Assembly (NCBI GenBank): GCA_002403205.1
Contig: DHHJ01000011.1
Location: 62,001 to 126,000 of the forward strand
Source: Anaerolineaceae bacterium UBA4775
GTDB taxonomy: Bacteria > Chloroflexota > Anaerolineae > Anaerolineales > Anaerolineaceae
Length of the DNA: 64,000 nt
Direction of reading: 5' to 3'
Below the pieces are notes generated by a model, which ran no database searches, was not told the origin of the DNA, and saw only the letters and a list, made by a program, of their open reading frames with translations. This document shows positions 44,604 through 53,417 of the stretch, piece by piece. Position 1 is the first letter of the stretch; each line of letters begins with the position of its first letter. Position numbers and translations under genes: made by a program.

Positions 44604-46514
44604 TTATTCGAAAATTTTCCAAGCGGAGGTCAATTCGATGGGCAGGTGATTAACCTTGACCGCGATCAACTGCAATGCCGGGTGCTTGATCGTATACGCC
44701 GGCGAATGCCAGCCCCAAACAGGCCTGGGCGGGATGGTGCCATGGATGGTTTCACCCGCACGCACCAAATTGAGGTGATCTGCCCCGTCAATCGTCACGC
44801 TCATCGAAAAATCGGGGCCGGCTAAACGCAGCGTATCAGGAGATGTAAAGGACCAATCCCAATCTGGCAAGAGCCAAGATAGGGCGACCTCGTGATATCG
44901 CATGTCCGCTTTACCAACGGGCGAGACCGTGTCCGTTACCAGCCAGCCCGCTTCATGGGCGGCCAATTTGCGCTGGTGGCGGGCACCCAGGTCGTCATAA
45001 CCGGCATGTTCTGCGGTCACCCAGTCCAAGTTACATTCGTCGTTTTGCATGTGCCCCAGCACCTCTGCCTGCGCCCAATCCAGCCAGAGAAAGCGATCCG
45101 CACGGGTCATTTGCTCCTGGCCGTCAACTGTGAGCGTGCTGTGGACCGAGCTGCTCTGAAGGGCGTTATCCCATGGCTGAGGTGCGTTATATAGGTAGGT
45201 GCCTGGGTCCAGGGCAATGTTCACACCGCGCCACCACAGATCCACATGCAATTGGTCAGCATGGGATGGGCGGTCCGTGAAGTGTGCAGCACGCAAAAAA
45301 CCTCGCCCGTGGCCGGATTCCACACGCAGCATATCCCCTGCCTGGGGCTGCCGTCCTTCTAAACGGGCAGGTGCAGCAAGCCCGAACCAGCGGCTGAGCT
45401 CGTCAAAATCGCCCTCAGCATAAACGCCCCCCGCCAAAAATGCCCGGGCCGCGGCTTCAACCACAGGCCGGAAGTCCCAAACAGGCCGGGCGGTGAGCGC
45501 AAAGAGGTAGGCGCTGTCGTTGGCGCCCAGGTTGGGCGTCCTGCCCGTTGCGGGATCGGTCAACGCCCACAGCCAGCGGGTCGCTTCAGCCAGGCGCCCC
45601 CGGGTCTCATCAGGCCAGGCTTCAGCCCGTGCTGCACGCTGCAGGTGGTCAACATACAGCGCGAGCTGAAGCATCAGCCGGTGGTAGTTGACACTGTGTT
45701 GCATATAGGTGCCAAACTCGCTGATTTGGTGCTGGAAGCCCCAGTTGATCCACCGCCAGCCCACCTCGCGCCACGCTTCAGCTTGGGGATGCCCGGGCAG
45801 GTACACACCGGCCGCGAATAAAGCCGCTGCTTCACTGAGCAGGTGGTTATTATTTTGAGCGCGTGCGTAAGCCAGGGTCGGCACAATCCGATGGGCGTGC
45901 TCGGCAATCGCCTGCCAAAGCCGCCTGCGGTGCTCGGGCGTGGAGGAGGGTGCTCCAGCGAAAACCCGGTCGCAGAAGATCAGCACCATCAAACGGATGG
46001 CGACTTCCTGAGCCGACTGCCACTGCCGTCCAAGGTTGGGAGGGTGATAGGTGAGAAACCGCCCGGTCAGCTCCCAAAAGCGCTGGGCGTAAACAGGATC
46101 GCCGGTGAAAGCAAACCCGCGTGCCAGGGCCAGGGCCCAGCCAAAGCGTCCCGACTCCCAGATGAGCTTGAGATCCACCTGCGGCGGTGTCCGTTCAAGC
46201 GCCGTCCAATGCTCGCTCGAAGCACCGATCGTTAAATTGAGCGGTATAGGTTCTCCGCCAAATTGCCGCACACGACGGCGGCAAACTTCATCCGCTGCCG
46301 CTGCGGCCTGGTCACGGTCTGCCTGACTGACCTGCGGAAAGGAAGCATAAGGGGCTAAACCGGGGGAGCCATCAAAATCATCCCGGCGTGATGGCGTCAT
46401 CCGGCGGTAATAACCGCTGCGCAACCCGATTTGATAGCGCGCGTATAACCAGAGCTTACTTAAACCCAGATCGCGCATTGCTTTGACCAATTTGACGTGG
46501 AGTTTCATCATCAA
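44604..46514 (-). CDS. Heparinase II/III-family protein
   Basis: A 636-residue polysaccharide lyase-like protein of the heparinase II/III family. An (alpha/alpha) helical N-terminal half contains NLTIGASSEHWTALERTPPQVDLKLIWESGRFGWALALARGF in pieces and ARAQNNNHLLSEAAALFAAG, the latter holding the Asn/His active-site loop of the family. The C-terminal half is beta-rich with DQLHVDLWWRGVNIALDPGTYLYN, and the His/Asp-rich HADQLHVD metal-like motif. No signal peptide is seen; a basic N-terminus (YYRRMTPSRRDDF) suggests a cytoplasmic or membrane-associated location. In polysaccharide clusters such proteins may process or turn over the product; lyase activity is not proven. Confidence 0.83.
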   Translation of the reverse strand: MMMKLHVKLVKAMRDLGLSKLWLYARYQIGLRSGYYRRMTPSRRDDFDGSPGLAPYASFPQVSQADRDQAAAAADEVCRRRVRQFGGEPIPLNLTIGASSEHWTALERTPPQVDLKLIWESGRFGWALALARGFAFTGDPVYAQRFWELTGRFLTYHPPNLGRQWQSAQEVAIRLMVLIFCDRVFAGAPSSTPEHRRRLWQAIAEHAHRIVPTLAYARAQNNNHLLSEAAALFAAGVYLPGHPQAEAWREVGWRWINWGFQHQISEFGTYMQHSVNYHRLMLQLALYVDHLQRAARAEAWPDETRGRLAEATRWLWALTDPATGRTPNLGANDSAYLFALTARPVWDFRPVVEAAARAFLAGGVYAEGDFDELSRWFGLAAPARLEGRQPQAGDMLRVESGHGRGFLRAAHFTDRPSHADQLHVDLWWRGVNIALDPGTYLYNAPQPWDNALQSSSVHSTLTVDGQEQMTRADRFLWLDWAQAEVLGHMQNDECNLDWVTAEHAGYDDLGARHQRKLAAHEAGWLVTDTVSPVGKADMRYHEVALSWLLPDWDWSFTSPDTLRLAGPDFSMSVTIDGADHLNLVRAGETIHGTIPPRPVWGWHSPAYTIKHPALQLIAVKVNHLPIELTSAWKIFE

Positions 46515-46554
46515 CAGGTTGGAGGGCTATCCAGGTTGCGCCAGGCAGGCTGGG

Positions 46555-48717
46555 TCACTCGTGCACAATTGACACCGTCTTCCCGCTGCGCAGGGAGTCC
46601 ACTGCAGCAAAGCTGGCCTGCGCCACCCCGATCAATTGCTCGTATGGGATGGGCGGGCCTTGCTTCCCTTGCACAGCCTCGAGGAAAGCCATCCAGGCAT
46701 TTTTATGACCTTTGTCATGCCGCAACCAGTGCCGTTTGACGGTCCGTCGGCCGTTGGCCACCAGCTCGAGCATGCGCCAATCATTGAGCGCGGCGATCCG
46801 GCCGCCGCTGAACACTTCCAGATGCTCCTTTGGATATGATTTATCGCCATTGGCCAGGTAGCTCAGCACACCAATCGACCGGTCCGGGAAGCGGAAGGTC
46901 ATCACCACGTTGTCTTCACTGTACTGCCCCTCATCCGGCAACCCCTGGGTGGTGACCTCAAGCGGGTTCTCCCCGACCAGGAAGGTCAAAAAGTCGATGA
47001 AGTGGCAGGCCTCGCCGATGATGCGGCCGCCCCCGACTTCAGGGTCGATCAACCAGTGCTCGGCAGGCAGCTTGCTGGCATTCACGCGGTAGTGAAGATA
47101 AAGCGGCTCATGCCGCTGGTCGACAAAGGTCTTGAGATGGGTCGCCAGGGGTGCAAACCGGCGGTTGAAACCAAGCATCAGCAGTGGTTGGCCTGCCTTA
47201 CCAAGCACTTCTTCGACCTGCGCGAGCTGCTCGGGGTTGATCGCGATGGGTTTCTCACAGTACACGTGCTTGCCCGTCTGAAAGGCATCCAAAATCTGCT
47301 GGGTGTGCAGATGGTGCCGGGTCAGAATGGCGATCAGGTTGATGGCCGGGTCACCCAGCAGGGATTCGGGCTCGCTGGCGGCATAGCCAAACCCATAACG
47401 GTGTGCGGCATGGTGCGCGCTGACGCCTGACACCGATACAATCCCCACAGGCGCTATGCCCCCGGCCTGCTTGATCACCGGAAGGAAGGTGGACAGGGCA
47501 TAATTCCCCGCGCCCAGCACCCCCAGCGCCAGGATCTCCCCAGGCTTGACACGCACAGCAGGCGCTTCAAAATTGGGAATGCGGTTCTCTTCGGGCAGCG
47601 GTTGGGCTTCATAGGTCAGCAGAACCCCCAGGTAAGGCTCTTCACCGGTGATGATCTCATAGGCACGGTCACCCTCAGCGATGGGTATGCGGTGCGAGAT
47701 CAGCGGCGCCAGGTCCAGCCTGCCTTCCGCAATAAGCGTCAGGAAGGCTTCCATGTTGCGTGCAACGGTCCAGCGGACGTACCCGACGGGGTAATCCTGG
47801 CCTTTTTCTTCATAGGCCGGGTCGTACCGCCCGGGCCCATAGGAGCGGGATACAACCAGCTCCAGTTCCTTTTCGTAATAAGGCTTGCGCGGGACGCTCA
47901 TCCCGACTGCGCCGACAACCACCACCCTGGCCCGGTCACGGGCGATCTCGCCGGCCAGTTCAACGGGGTCGTTGGCCGAAGTATCCGCGCAGATCAACAC
48001 AGCATCTAACCCTCTGCCATGGGTGAACGCGAGCGCTGCTTCTTGGGCTTCTTCCCGGGTGACGGCTTGTTTTGCGCCCATTTTATATGCGAGGGCAACC
48101 CGCGCCGGGTCAAGATCGACACCCAACACCTGGCATCCAGCAGCCTGGGCAATGCCCGTCGCCAGCAACCCCAGCAAGCCCAGGCCGATCACCCCTACCC
48201 GCGCGCCGACCTGCACATCTGCCAGGCGGAAGCCCTGCATGGCAATCGCGCCGACCGTGGTAAATGCAGCCGCTTCAAATTCCACATCCTCGGGGATGGG
48301 TACCATCAAATTTTGCGGCACAACCGCAAATTCGGCGTGGACGGCATACCCGCCGCCGGCGCACGCCACCCGGTCGCCTGAGCGAAATCCGCTCAACCCA
48401 GATCCGGCTTGAACCACCGTCCCCGCAGATGAGTAGCCCAGGGCCAGGGGCTGGTCCAGCTTGTTCATAGCCGCATCGTAAGTGCTCAGCAAACCTTCAC
48501 GGCGGGCTTTGTTGATCACCTCGCGCACCAGGTCGGGGCGGCTGCGCGCTTTACCGAGCAGTCCTTGCCTGGCAAAGGAAACCAGCATGCGTTCCGTACC
48601 CGCTGAAACCAGCGAATTGGCCGTCTGGATTAATGCCATGCCCTGACCAGGTTGTGGAACAGGCACTTCCGATACCATAGCCTGACCGGTTTTCATGTTT
48701 TGCAGTAATTGTTTCAT
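46555..48717 (-). CDS. Zinc-type dehydrogenase fused to Gfo/Idh/MocA oxidoreductase
   Basis: A 720-residue two-domain protein. Residues 1 to about 370 are a medium-chain alcohol dehydrogenase-like domain (ALGYSSAGTVVQAGSG, VGVIGLGLLGLLATGIAQAAG). It lacks a clear structural-zinc Cys set. From about 395 to 720 a Gfo/Idh/MocA domain begins with LGVLGAGNYALSTFLPVI and has LTRHHLHTQQILDAF, GKHVYCEKPIAI (the EKP motif with the catalytic Lys) and GGRIIGEACHFIDFLTF. This exact fusion is common next to heparinase II/III and GT4 genes in polysaccharide clusters, where it probably modifies a nucleotide sugar or sugar acid. Reaction unproven. It is the first gene of the minus-strand cluster. Confidence 0.88.
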   Translation of the reverse strand: MKQLLQNMKTGQAMVSEVPVPQPGQGMALIQTANSLVSAGTERMLVSFARQGLLGKARSRPDLVREVINKARREGLLSTYDAAMNKLDQPLALGYSSAGTVVQAGSGLSGFRSGDRVACAGGGYAVHAEFAVVPQNLMVPIPEDVEFEAAAFTTVGAIAMQGFRLADVQVGARVGVIGLGLLGLLATGIAQAAGCQVLGVDLDPARVALAYKMGAKQAVTREEAQEAALAFTHGRGLDAVLICADTSANDPVELAGEIARDRARVVVVGAVGMSVPRKPYYEKELELVVSRSYGPGRYDPAYEEKGQDYPVGYVRWTVARNMEAFLTLIAEGRLDLAPLISHRIPIAEGDRAYEIITGEEPYLGVLLTYEAQPLPEENRIPNFEAPAVRVKPGEILALGVLGAGNYALSTFLPVIKQAGGIAPVGIVSVSGVSAHHAAHRYGFGYAASEPESLLGDPAINLIAILTRHHLHTQQILDAFQTGKHVYCEKPIAINPEQLAQVEEVLGKAGQPLLMLGFNRRFAPLATHLKTFVDQRHEPLYLHYRVNASKLPAEHWLIDPEVGGGRIIGEACHFIDFLTFLVGENPLEVTTQGLPDEGQYSEDNVVMTFRFPDRSIGVLSYLANGDKSYPKEHLEVFSGGRIAALNDWRMLELVANGRRTVKRHWLRHDKGHKNAWMAFLEAVQGKQGPPIPYEQLIGVAQASFAAVDSLRSGKTVSIVHE

Positions 48718-48870
48718 AAGATTGCACTCTAAAGGTTGATCCTGATGATAATACGATTATAGCGCAATCCTGGCGGATAGCAGGCCGTACCAAGCAACCA
48801 AAATTCCATTCACAGGGATGAAGGGGAATGTATTTTTCACTGAAAGGGATAAAACTTTCGGATTTAAAGC

Positions 48871-48898
48871 AAAAAAGGTGACCCAAATGGGCCACCTT
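48871..48898 (-). terminator. Terminator of the FmdB-type gene
   Basis: On the minus strand AAGGTGGCCCA and TGGGTCACCTT form a stem with one mismatch, followed by TTTT. It lies 29 bases past the stop codon at 48927. Confidence 0.7.
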
Positions 48899-48926
48899 GT
48901 GTGTCTTTCGTGTTATTTAAACCACT

Positions 48927-49223
48927 TCAATCGTCCGCCGACTCGCTTTTCGCTGGTTTGGCTTCGGTTGTCGATTCGCTCTTTGTTTCGTGGTCTTTTT
49001 TCCCGGACTCGTCCCGATCTGTGTGGAAGGTTTGTCCAGAAGGTGAGCGGTTGTCGGTCGCATAAAAACCCTTACCTTTAAAGACAATTCCGACAGGCTG
49101 GTAAACTTTTCTTAAAGCGGCCTCGCTGCACTCCGGGCACACCAAAAGCGGTTCATCGGTGAATTTTTGATATTGATCAAAACGGACACCGCAATTTTCG
49201 CATTGATAAGTATAAGTGGGCAT
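48927..49223 (-). CDS. FmdB-family zinc-ribbon regulatory protein
   Basis: A 98-residue small protein. The first 55 residues are the FmdB/zinc-ribbon domain: MPTYTYQCENCG, CPECSEAALRKVYQPVGIVFKGKGFYATDN, with two CxxC pairs to bind Zn. The tail (about 65-98) is low-complexity and acidic (GKKDHETKSESTTEAKPAKS). The start at 49223 has SD AGGAAG eight bases before it; an upstream in-frame ATG (49280) lies in the promoter and is rejected. FmdB homologues were linked to regulation of formamidase and amidase genes, but most are uncharacterised. It is a single-gene unit with a clear promoter and terminator. Confidence 0.88.
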   Translation of the reverse strand: MPTYTYQCENCGVRFDQYQKFTDEPLLVCPECSEAALRKVYQPVGIVFKGKGFYATDNRSPSGQTFHTDRDESGKKDHETKSESTTEAKPAKSESADD

Positions 49224-49251
49224 AGTTAACTTCCTGCTATTTGACTTAAAA

Positions 49252-49280
49252 ATTATAGTCCCCTCAGGGAAGGTTGGCAA
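49252..49280 (-). promoter_or_regulatory. Promoter of the FmdB-type gene
   Basis: TTGCCA (49280-49275), 17-base spacer and TATAAT (49257-49252) on the minus strand; start of transcription about 20 bases before the ATG at 49223. Confidence 0.75.
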
Positions 49281-49331
49281 GTGCCCTCGCTGTTAATTAA
49301 TAGATTTCTTACGCCGTCGCCGCTGACGCCC

Positions 49332-49360
49332 TTGACCGTCTTGGTGTTATGGAATAAAAT
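49332..49360 (+). promoter_or_regulatory. tRNA-Arg promoter
   Basis: TTGACC (49332-49337), 17-base spacer and TAAAAT (49355-49360), 18 bases before the tRNA. Both hexamers and the spacing equal those of the tRNA-Leu promoter. Confidence 0.75.
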
Positions 49361-49378
49361 TTAACCTCTGAAAAAAAA

Positions 49379-49451
49379 GCCCTCGTAGCTTAATGGATAG
49401 AGCAACTGCTTGCGGAGCAGTAGGTTGTGCGTTCGAATCGCACCGAGGGTA
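49379..49451 (+). tRNA. tRNA-Arg (anticodon GCG)
   Basis: A 73-base tRNA. Acceptor GCCCTCG (49379-49385) pairs with CGAGGGT (49444-49450) with one G-T pair, and the discriminator A is at 49451. The anticodon stem ACTGC/GCAGT encloses the loop TTGCGGA, so the anticodon is GCG, reading CGC and CGT. The D loop has the arginine identity base A20 (GGATAGA) and the T arm is GTGCG-TTCGAAT-CGCAC. CCA is not encoded. Most bacteria use ACG (inosine) for this codon box, so GCG is uncommon. Confidence 0.92.
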
Positions 49452-49462
49452 TTTTTCTCGCT

Positions 49463-49504
49463 TAGGGGCACACAAGGTCTGAATCCTGGCCCCTATCTTT
49501 TTTT
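49463..49504 (+). terminator. tRNA-Arg terminator
   Basis: TAGGGGC (49463-49469) pairs with GCCCCTA (49489-49495) across 19 bases, followed by TCTTTTTTT. It lies 11 bases past the tRNA. Confidence 0.7.
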
Positions 49505-49630
49505 GCCCCAACTTGTATCATCATGTGGATATCATCGATCAGCCAGGCGTGGAGTGTATTATGCTGAGCGCAGCCTGGCATTCGAGGTTATTCATGGTGT
49601 GCATTAACACAACAAAACGTAGAGTTTGCG

Positions 49631-51694
49631 ATGGATGAGCCTTTAAAATCAAAAAAATTCACCAAGCTGGGGGCACCCCTGTTCCTGCTAGTGGTATGCG
49701 TGCTGGCTTACGGTCTGCTGATACCCAGCCTGGGCTTTTACTGGGACGATCTGCCCTACGCCCTAATCTATCAACGCTTCGGGCCTGAAGGCTACCCGGC
49801 TTTTGTGGCCTCAGACCGGCCGCATTCCGCCTGGGTTTTTATGGGGTTAACCTGGCTATTGGGTGAACAACCCCTGGGCTATCACATTTTTGGGCTTCTG
49901 CTGTACTGGTTGTGCGCAGTTCTGTTCTGGTGGCTCCTGCGGTTGATTTGGCCAGACCACAAGAAAGAAGCATTATGGGCAGCCCTGCTGTTTGCCATCT
50001 ACCCGGGATTCCTCGGCCAGCCAAAGACCATCATCTATAACCACCATTTTTCAGCCATGTTGCTGTACCTGTTTTCATTGATCGGCACGGTCAAAGCCGT
50101 ACAAGCACCCTCAAAGGAAGGCAGCAAGCAAAGTACCTGGCTGTGGCACATCCCGGCGGTGCTGGCGACCGCCCTCAGTCAGTTCACGATCGAATACTAC
50201 ATCGGGTGGGAAGCCGTGCGGATTGTCATCGTGTGGATCCTGCTCTCCCGGCGACCCATCAGCCAGGAAGAGCGCGTGGGCGGAAGCCTGCTGAACCTGA
50301 TCCCCTACTGGCTGGCAAGCCTTGGGTTCGTGGTCTGGCGCGTGTTGATTTTCAGGTTCCCTACATATAAGCCCTTCGGGGGTGAAGAAACCAGCATCAT
50401 TTCGCTGAACTGGTGGGGGGATATTTTTTCCCAAGTGATCGACGCCGTCTTTGTGGTGTGGGGTCGCGCAATGCCGAACTTATCCAACCAGGATTACAGC
50501 CAACCATTCTGGCTGGCTTACCTGTTCCTGACCCTGTTCTCAACCGGGTTGGTCTTCTTGCTCCTGTATCTGTTTGCCGGCAGATCGCAAGATCTTTCAC
50601 ATGACGAAGGTCATCCACACCCAAAACAGCGGTTTGGACTGCCCGCCCTGCTGCTGGCGGTGATCGGGATTGCCTTTGCAGGCTGGCCCTTTTGGTTAGT
50701 TGACCTCCAGCTCAGCATTGTAGGCCATTTTTACAGCCGCTTCACCCTGGCGTTCATCCCCTGGGTGGCGCTGTTGGTGGCTGCCGGGTTGCACTTTCTC
50801 GATCGGATCCCATTCCGCTTTACAAAGGTGATCACCACCGGCCTGGTGGCTTTGCTGGTGGGCGGCTCGGTGGGCTGGCACTTCTGGAATGCCAATTTTT
50901 ATCGGAATCAGTGGTCCGATGTTCAGCAGTATTTCCAGCAGGTGGTACAACGAGCTCCCGGGCTGGAGCCAGGCACCATTTTATTGATCAATGACCTGCA
51001 ATCCCTCAGCCTGTACCAGGACGATTCCCTCACTGCCCTGTTAAACTGGATCTATGCGCCAGAAAACCATACCCAGGATCTGGATTACGCGGTGTTTTAC
51101 CTGAGTGTGCGCTTAGGCCGCGAATTTCCTGCCCTCGAAACGGGCCACCCCATCGAGAAGGATTTCCGGTCCCTGCATTTATCCAGCTCAACGGACAACT
51201 TCCTTGTTGTTTATCATGAACCGCCGGGGTGTGTACGGTTTCTTGATCCCAGCCTGCCAGATCGTTTGCCCCTTGAACTGCCAGATGCCATCTTAGCTGC
51301 CGTGCCCCTTTCCAATTTGGATTTGATCATCACAGGTCAGGACTCTCCAGCATCACCACCGGCAGGCTTATTCGATCTCCCTGTGACCGAATCCTGGTGT
51401 TTGTATTACCAGGAAGCAGAACTGGCCGCCCAGCAGGGTGATTGGGCGCGTGTAGCCGAAATCGCCCATCTCGCTTATGCAAGAGACGACCAGGCCAACG
51501 AAGTCACCGAACATTTCGTGTTTATCGAAGGTTACCTGCACGTCGGCGAGGTGGAAACCGCCTTTGCGTTGAGCCAAAGGGCAAGAGACAGCAGGGACGG
51601 GCTGATTGACGGGAAAATCTGCGGTATTTGGCGGGGTGTAGCTGGCGAGCGGGACCTCAATCCCTATTTTGATCAACTTTGCCCCGGGTTTTAA
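49631..51694 (+). CDS. GT-C-like membrane glycosyltransferase, unassigned
   Basis: A 687-residue membrane protein. About ten hydrophobic helices fill residues 15-430. An acidic motif follows the first helix (SLGFYWDDLPYALIYQRFG), as in the catalytic loop of GT-C glycosyltransferases that use lipid-linked sugars. From about 440 to 687 the protein is soluble and includes a helical TPR-like end (YYQEAELAAQQGDWARVAEIAHLAYARDD). No named family is recognised with certainty. It is the first gene after tRNA-Arg on the plus strand and diverges from the minus-strand polysaccharide genes, so a role in surface glycan or protein glycosylation is plausible. Confidence 0.75.
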   Translation: MDEPLKSKKFTKLGAPLFLLVVCVLAYGLLIPSLGFYWDDLPYALIYQRFGPEGYPAFVASDRPHSAWVFMGLTWLLGEQPLGYHIFGLLLYWLCAVLFWWLLRLIWPDHKKEALWAALLFAIYPGFLGQPKTIIYNHHFSAMLLYLFSLIGTVKAVQAPSKEGSKQSTWLWHIPAVLATALSQFTIEYYIGWEAVRIVIVWILLSRRPISQEERVGGSLLNLIPYWLASLGFVVWRVLIFRFPTYKPFGGEETSIISLNWWGDIFSQVIDAVFVVWGRAMPNLSNQDYSQPFWLAYLFLTLFSTGLVFLLLYLFAGRSQDLSHDEGHPHPKQRFGLPALLLAVIGIAFAGWPFWLVDLQLSIVGHFYSRFTLAFIPWVALLVAAGLHFLDRIPFRFTKVITTGLVALLVGGSVGWHFWNANFYRNQWSDVQQYFQQVVQRAPGLEPGTILLINDLQSLSLYQDDSLTALLNWIYAPENHTQDLDYAVFYLSVRLGREFPALETGHPIEKDFRSLHLSSSTDNFLVVYHEPPGCVRFLDPSLPDRLPLELPDAILAAVPLSNLDLIITGQDSPASPPAGLFDLPVTESWCLYYQEAELAAQQGDWARVAEIAHLAYARDDQANEVTEHFVFIEGYLHVGEVETAFALSQRARDSRDGLIDGKICGIWRGVAGERDLNPYFDQLCPGF

Positions 51695-51886
51695 AACCAG
51701 AGCGCCCTGAGCGGGTAAAACCAGGGGATAGATTGTTTAACCTGCCTGCGGTCGATTTTTACCCGCTGATACGATCCAATCAAGCCCAATTCCGACACCG
51801 ACCTGCCTGAGTGGGTGCTATGCAGGCATTTGGCCGTTCAGCGGGATAAATCTTCACCCTGAGAATGCCCCGCCCTCCACACCAAT

Positions 51887-51915
51887 TTGATATTTAAGAC
51901 TATTTTGACTATACT
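51887..51915 (+). promoter_or_regulatory. Promoter of the sugar dehydrogenase gene
   Basis: TTGATA (51887-51892), 17-base spacer and TATACT (51910-51915), about 38 bases before the ATG; SD-like GAAAGG lies in the leader. Confidence 0.6.
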
Positions 51916-51953
51916 TATCATATATAAAGGTATCACATCTGAAAGGTACGCGC

Positions 51954-53255
51954 ATGTTCAAGAAAAGACGCCTGACCAAAAAACAGCGCTATTGGATGCT
52001 CCCGGCTTTGATGGTCATGATCCTGACCGGGCTGGGGGTGTACTCCCTGGCCGCTGCGCGGCTGCCGGTATTTGCCCAGGAGGCACTCGACCTGCCGGCG
52101 ATCGAACTGACCCAGGTTGCGGCCGGACTGGTGCGGCCCGTCGCCATCACCCACGCCGGAGACGGCAGCGGACGCCTGTTCATCGTCGAACAGCGCGGCA
52201 GGATCTATATCCTTGACGGGGAATTGGAAGAAACGCCGTTTTTAAACATAGAAGACCGGGTCATATCTCCCGCTGCGGGTGGTGGCAATGAACAAGGCCT
52301 GCTCGGCCTGGCATTCCCACCCGGGTATGCGGACAAGGGCTATTTTTATGTCTATTACACCATGCTCAGCGGTGATAATGTGCTGGCGCGGTTTTCGCTT
52401 ACAAGCGATCCCAACCTGGCCGATCCTGGTTCAGAGGAACACATTTTGGTGCTCCCTCATCCCCAATATCGCAACCACAACGGCGGCCAGATCGCCTTTG
52501 GTCCCGATGGGTACCTGTACATCGGGACCGGGGACGGCGGCGGCGGAGGTGACCCGCTAGGGAACGGGCAGGACCCCGCCTCTCTCAACGGCAAGCTACT
52601 GCGCATCGACGTCGAAACCCCGGTATCAGAACCGGGCTTCTACCTGCTGGCAGCACCGCCGTATTGGGTACTGGTTGAAAAACCCCAGGAGCAGGCCAGC
52701 GGTGAAAATTACCTCATCCCGGACGATAACCCCTTTGTTGATGACCCCGCATTCCGCCCTGAAATTTGGGCGTTGGGCTTACGCAACCCCTGGCGTTTCT
52801 CATTCGATCGCGAGCAGGGCGACCTGTACATCGCCGATGTCGGCCAGAACCGGTGGGAGGAAGTCAACGTTCAACCCGCTGACAGCCCGGGCGGCGAAAA
52901 TTACGGCTGGAATATCATGGAAGGTGAGGAATGTTACGGGACAGGGACCTGCGATACCAACGGGTTAACCCTGCCCGTGCACGTCTACCCGATCTTCTCC
53001 GCCCAGGAATGCTCAGTCACCGGCGGGTATGTGTACCGCGGTGAGGAGAACCTCACTATGGACGGGGTGTACATTTTCGGCGATTTCTGCAGCGGCAAGG
53101 TCTGGGGTCTGCAGCAAGGTGGTGAGACCTGGCAGCGTGGCCTGCTGACCACCGCAGATTTTATGGTCAGTTCGTTTGGCGAAGATGAGCGCGGCGAGAT
53201 CTACGTGGCAGACATGGTCGGCGGGGGGATGTATCAAATCACGCTGCAGGACTGA
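51954..53255 (+). CDS. Exported PQQ-dependent sugar dehydrogenase-like protein
   Basis: A 433-residue beta-propeller of the soluble glucose/sorbosone dehydrogenase family. The N-terminus has a basic start (FKKRRLTKKQR) and one hydrophobic helix (about residues 17-40), either a signal peptide or an anchor. Family motifs include RPVAITHAGDGSGRLFIVEQRGRIYIL, NEQGLLGLAFPPGY, HNGGQIAFGPDGYLYIGTGDGGGGGDP, LRNPWRFSFDREQGDLYIADVGQNRWEEVNV and ENYGWNIMEGEECY. These proteins use PQQ or simply bind sugars; the Asn/His/Arg positions of the family look conserved, but no PQQ genes are here. It acts outside the cytoplasm. Confidence 0.88.
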   Translation: MFKKRRLTKKQRYWMLPALMVMILTGLGVYSLAAARLPVFAQEALDLPAIELTQVAAGLVRPVAITHAGDGSGRLFIVEQRGRIYILDGELEETPFLNIEDRVISPAAGGGNEQGLLGLAFPPGYADKGYFYVYYTMLSGDNVLARFSLTSDPNLADPGSEEHILVLPHPQYRNHNGGQIAFGPDGYLYIGTGDGGGGGDPLGNGQDPASLNGKLLRIDVETPVSEPGFYLLAAPPYWVLVEKPQEQASGENYLIPDDNPFVDDPAFRPEIWALGLRNPWRFSFDREQGDLYIADVGQNRWEEVNVQPADSPGGENYGWNIMEGEECYGTGTCDTNGLTLPVHVYPIFSAQECSVTGGYVYRGEENLTMDGVYIFGDFCSGKVWGLQQGGETWQRGLLTTADFMVSSFGEDERGEIYVADMVGGGMYQITLQD

Positions 53256-53343
53256 CACATACAGGCTGGCCACGGCACAGGCCCAAAGTTTACAGGGAAA
53301 GTCAGCACACCTGACAACTGAATCGTAATACAATAGAAAAAGT

Positions 53344-53390
53344 AAAAATGTGCGATACTGTTATATTTAGACAATATCGCACATTTTTTT
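53344..53390 (+). terminator. Long inverted repeat: terminator and possible operator
   Basis: AAAAATGTGCGATA (53344-53357) and TATCGCACATTTTT (53375-53388) pair perfectly over 14 bp with a 17-base loop, ending in a T run. It lies 89 bases past the dehydrogenase stop and could end its transcript; lying 96 bases before the DeoR gene, it could also be a regulator site. Confidence 0.65.
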
Positions 53391-53417
53391 AGCGAATTTA
53401 CGTTAATTTTCTTCCTT

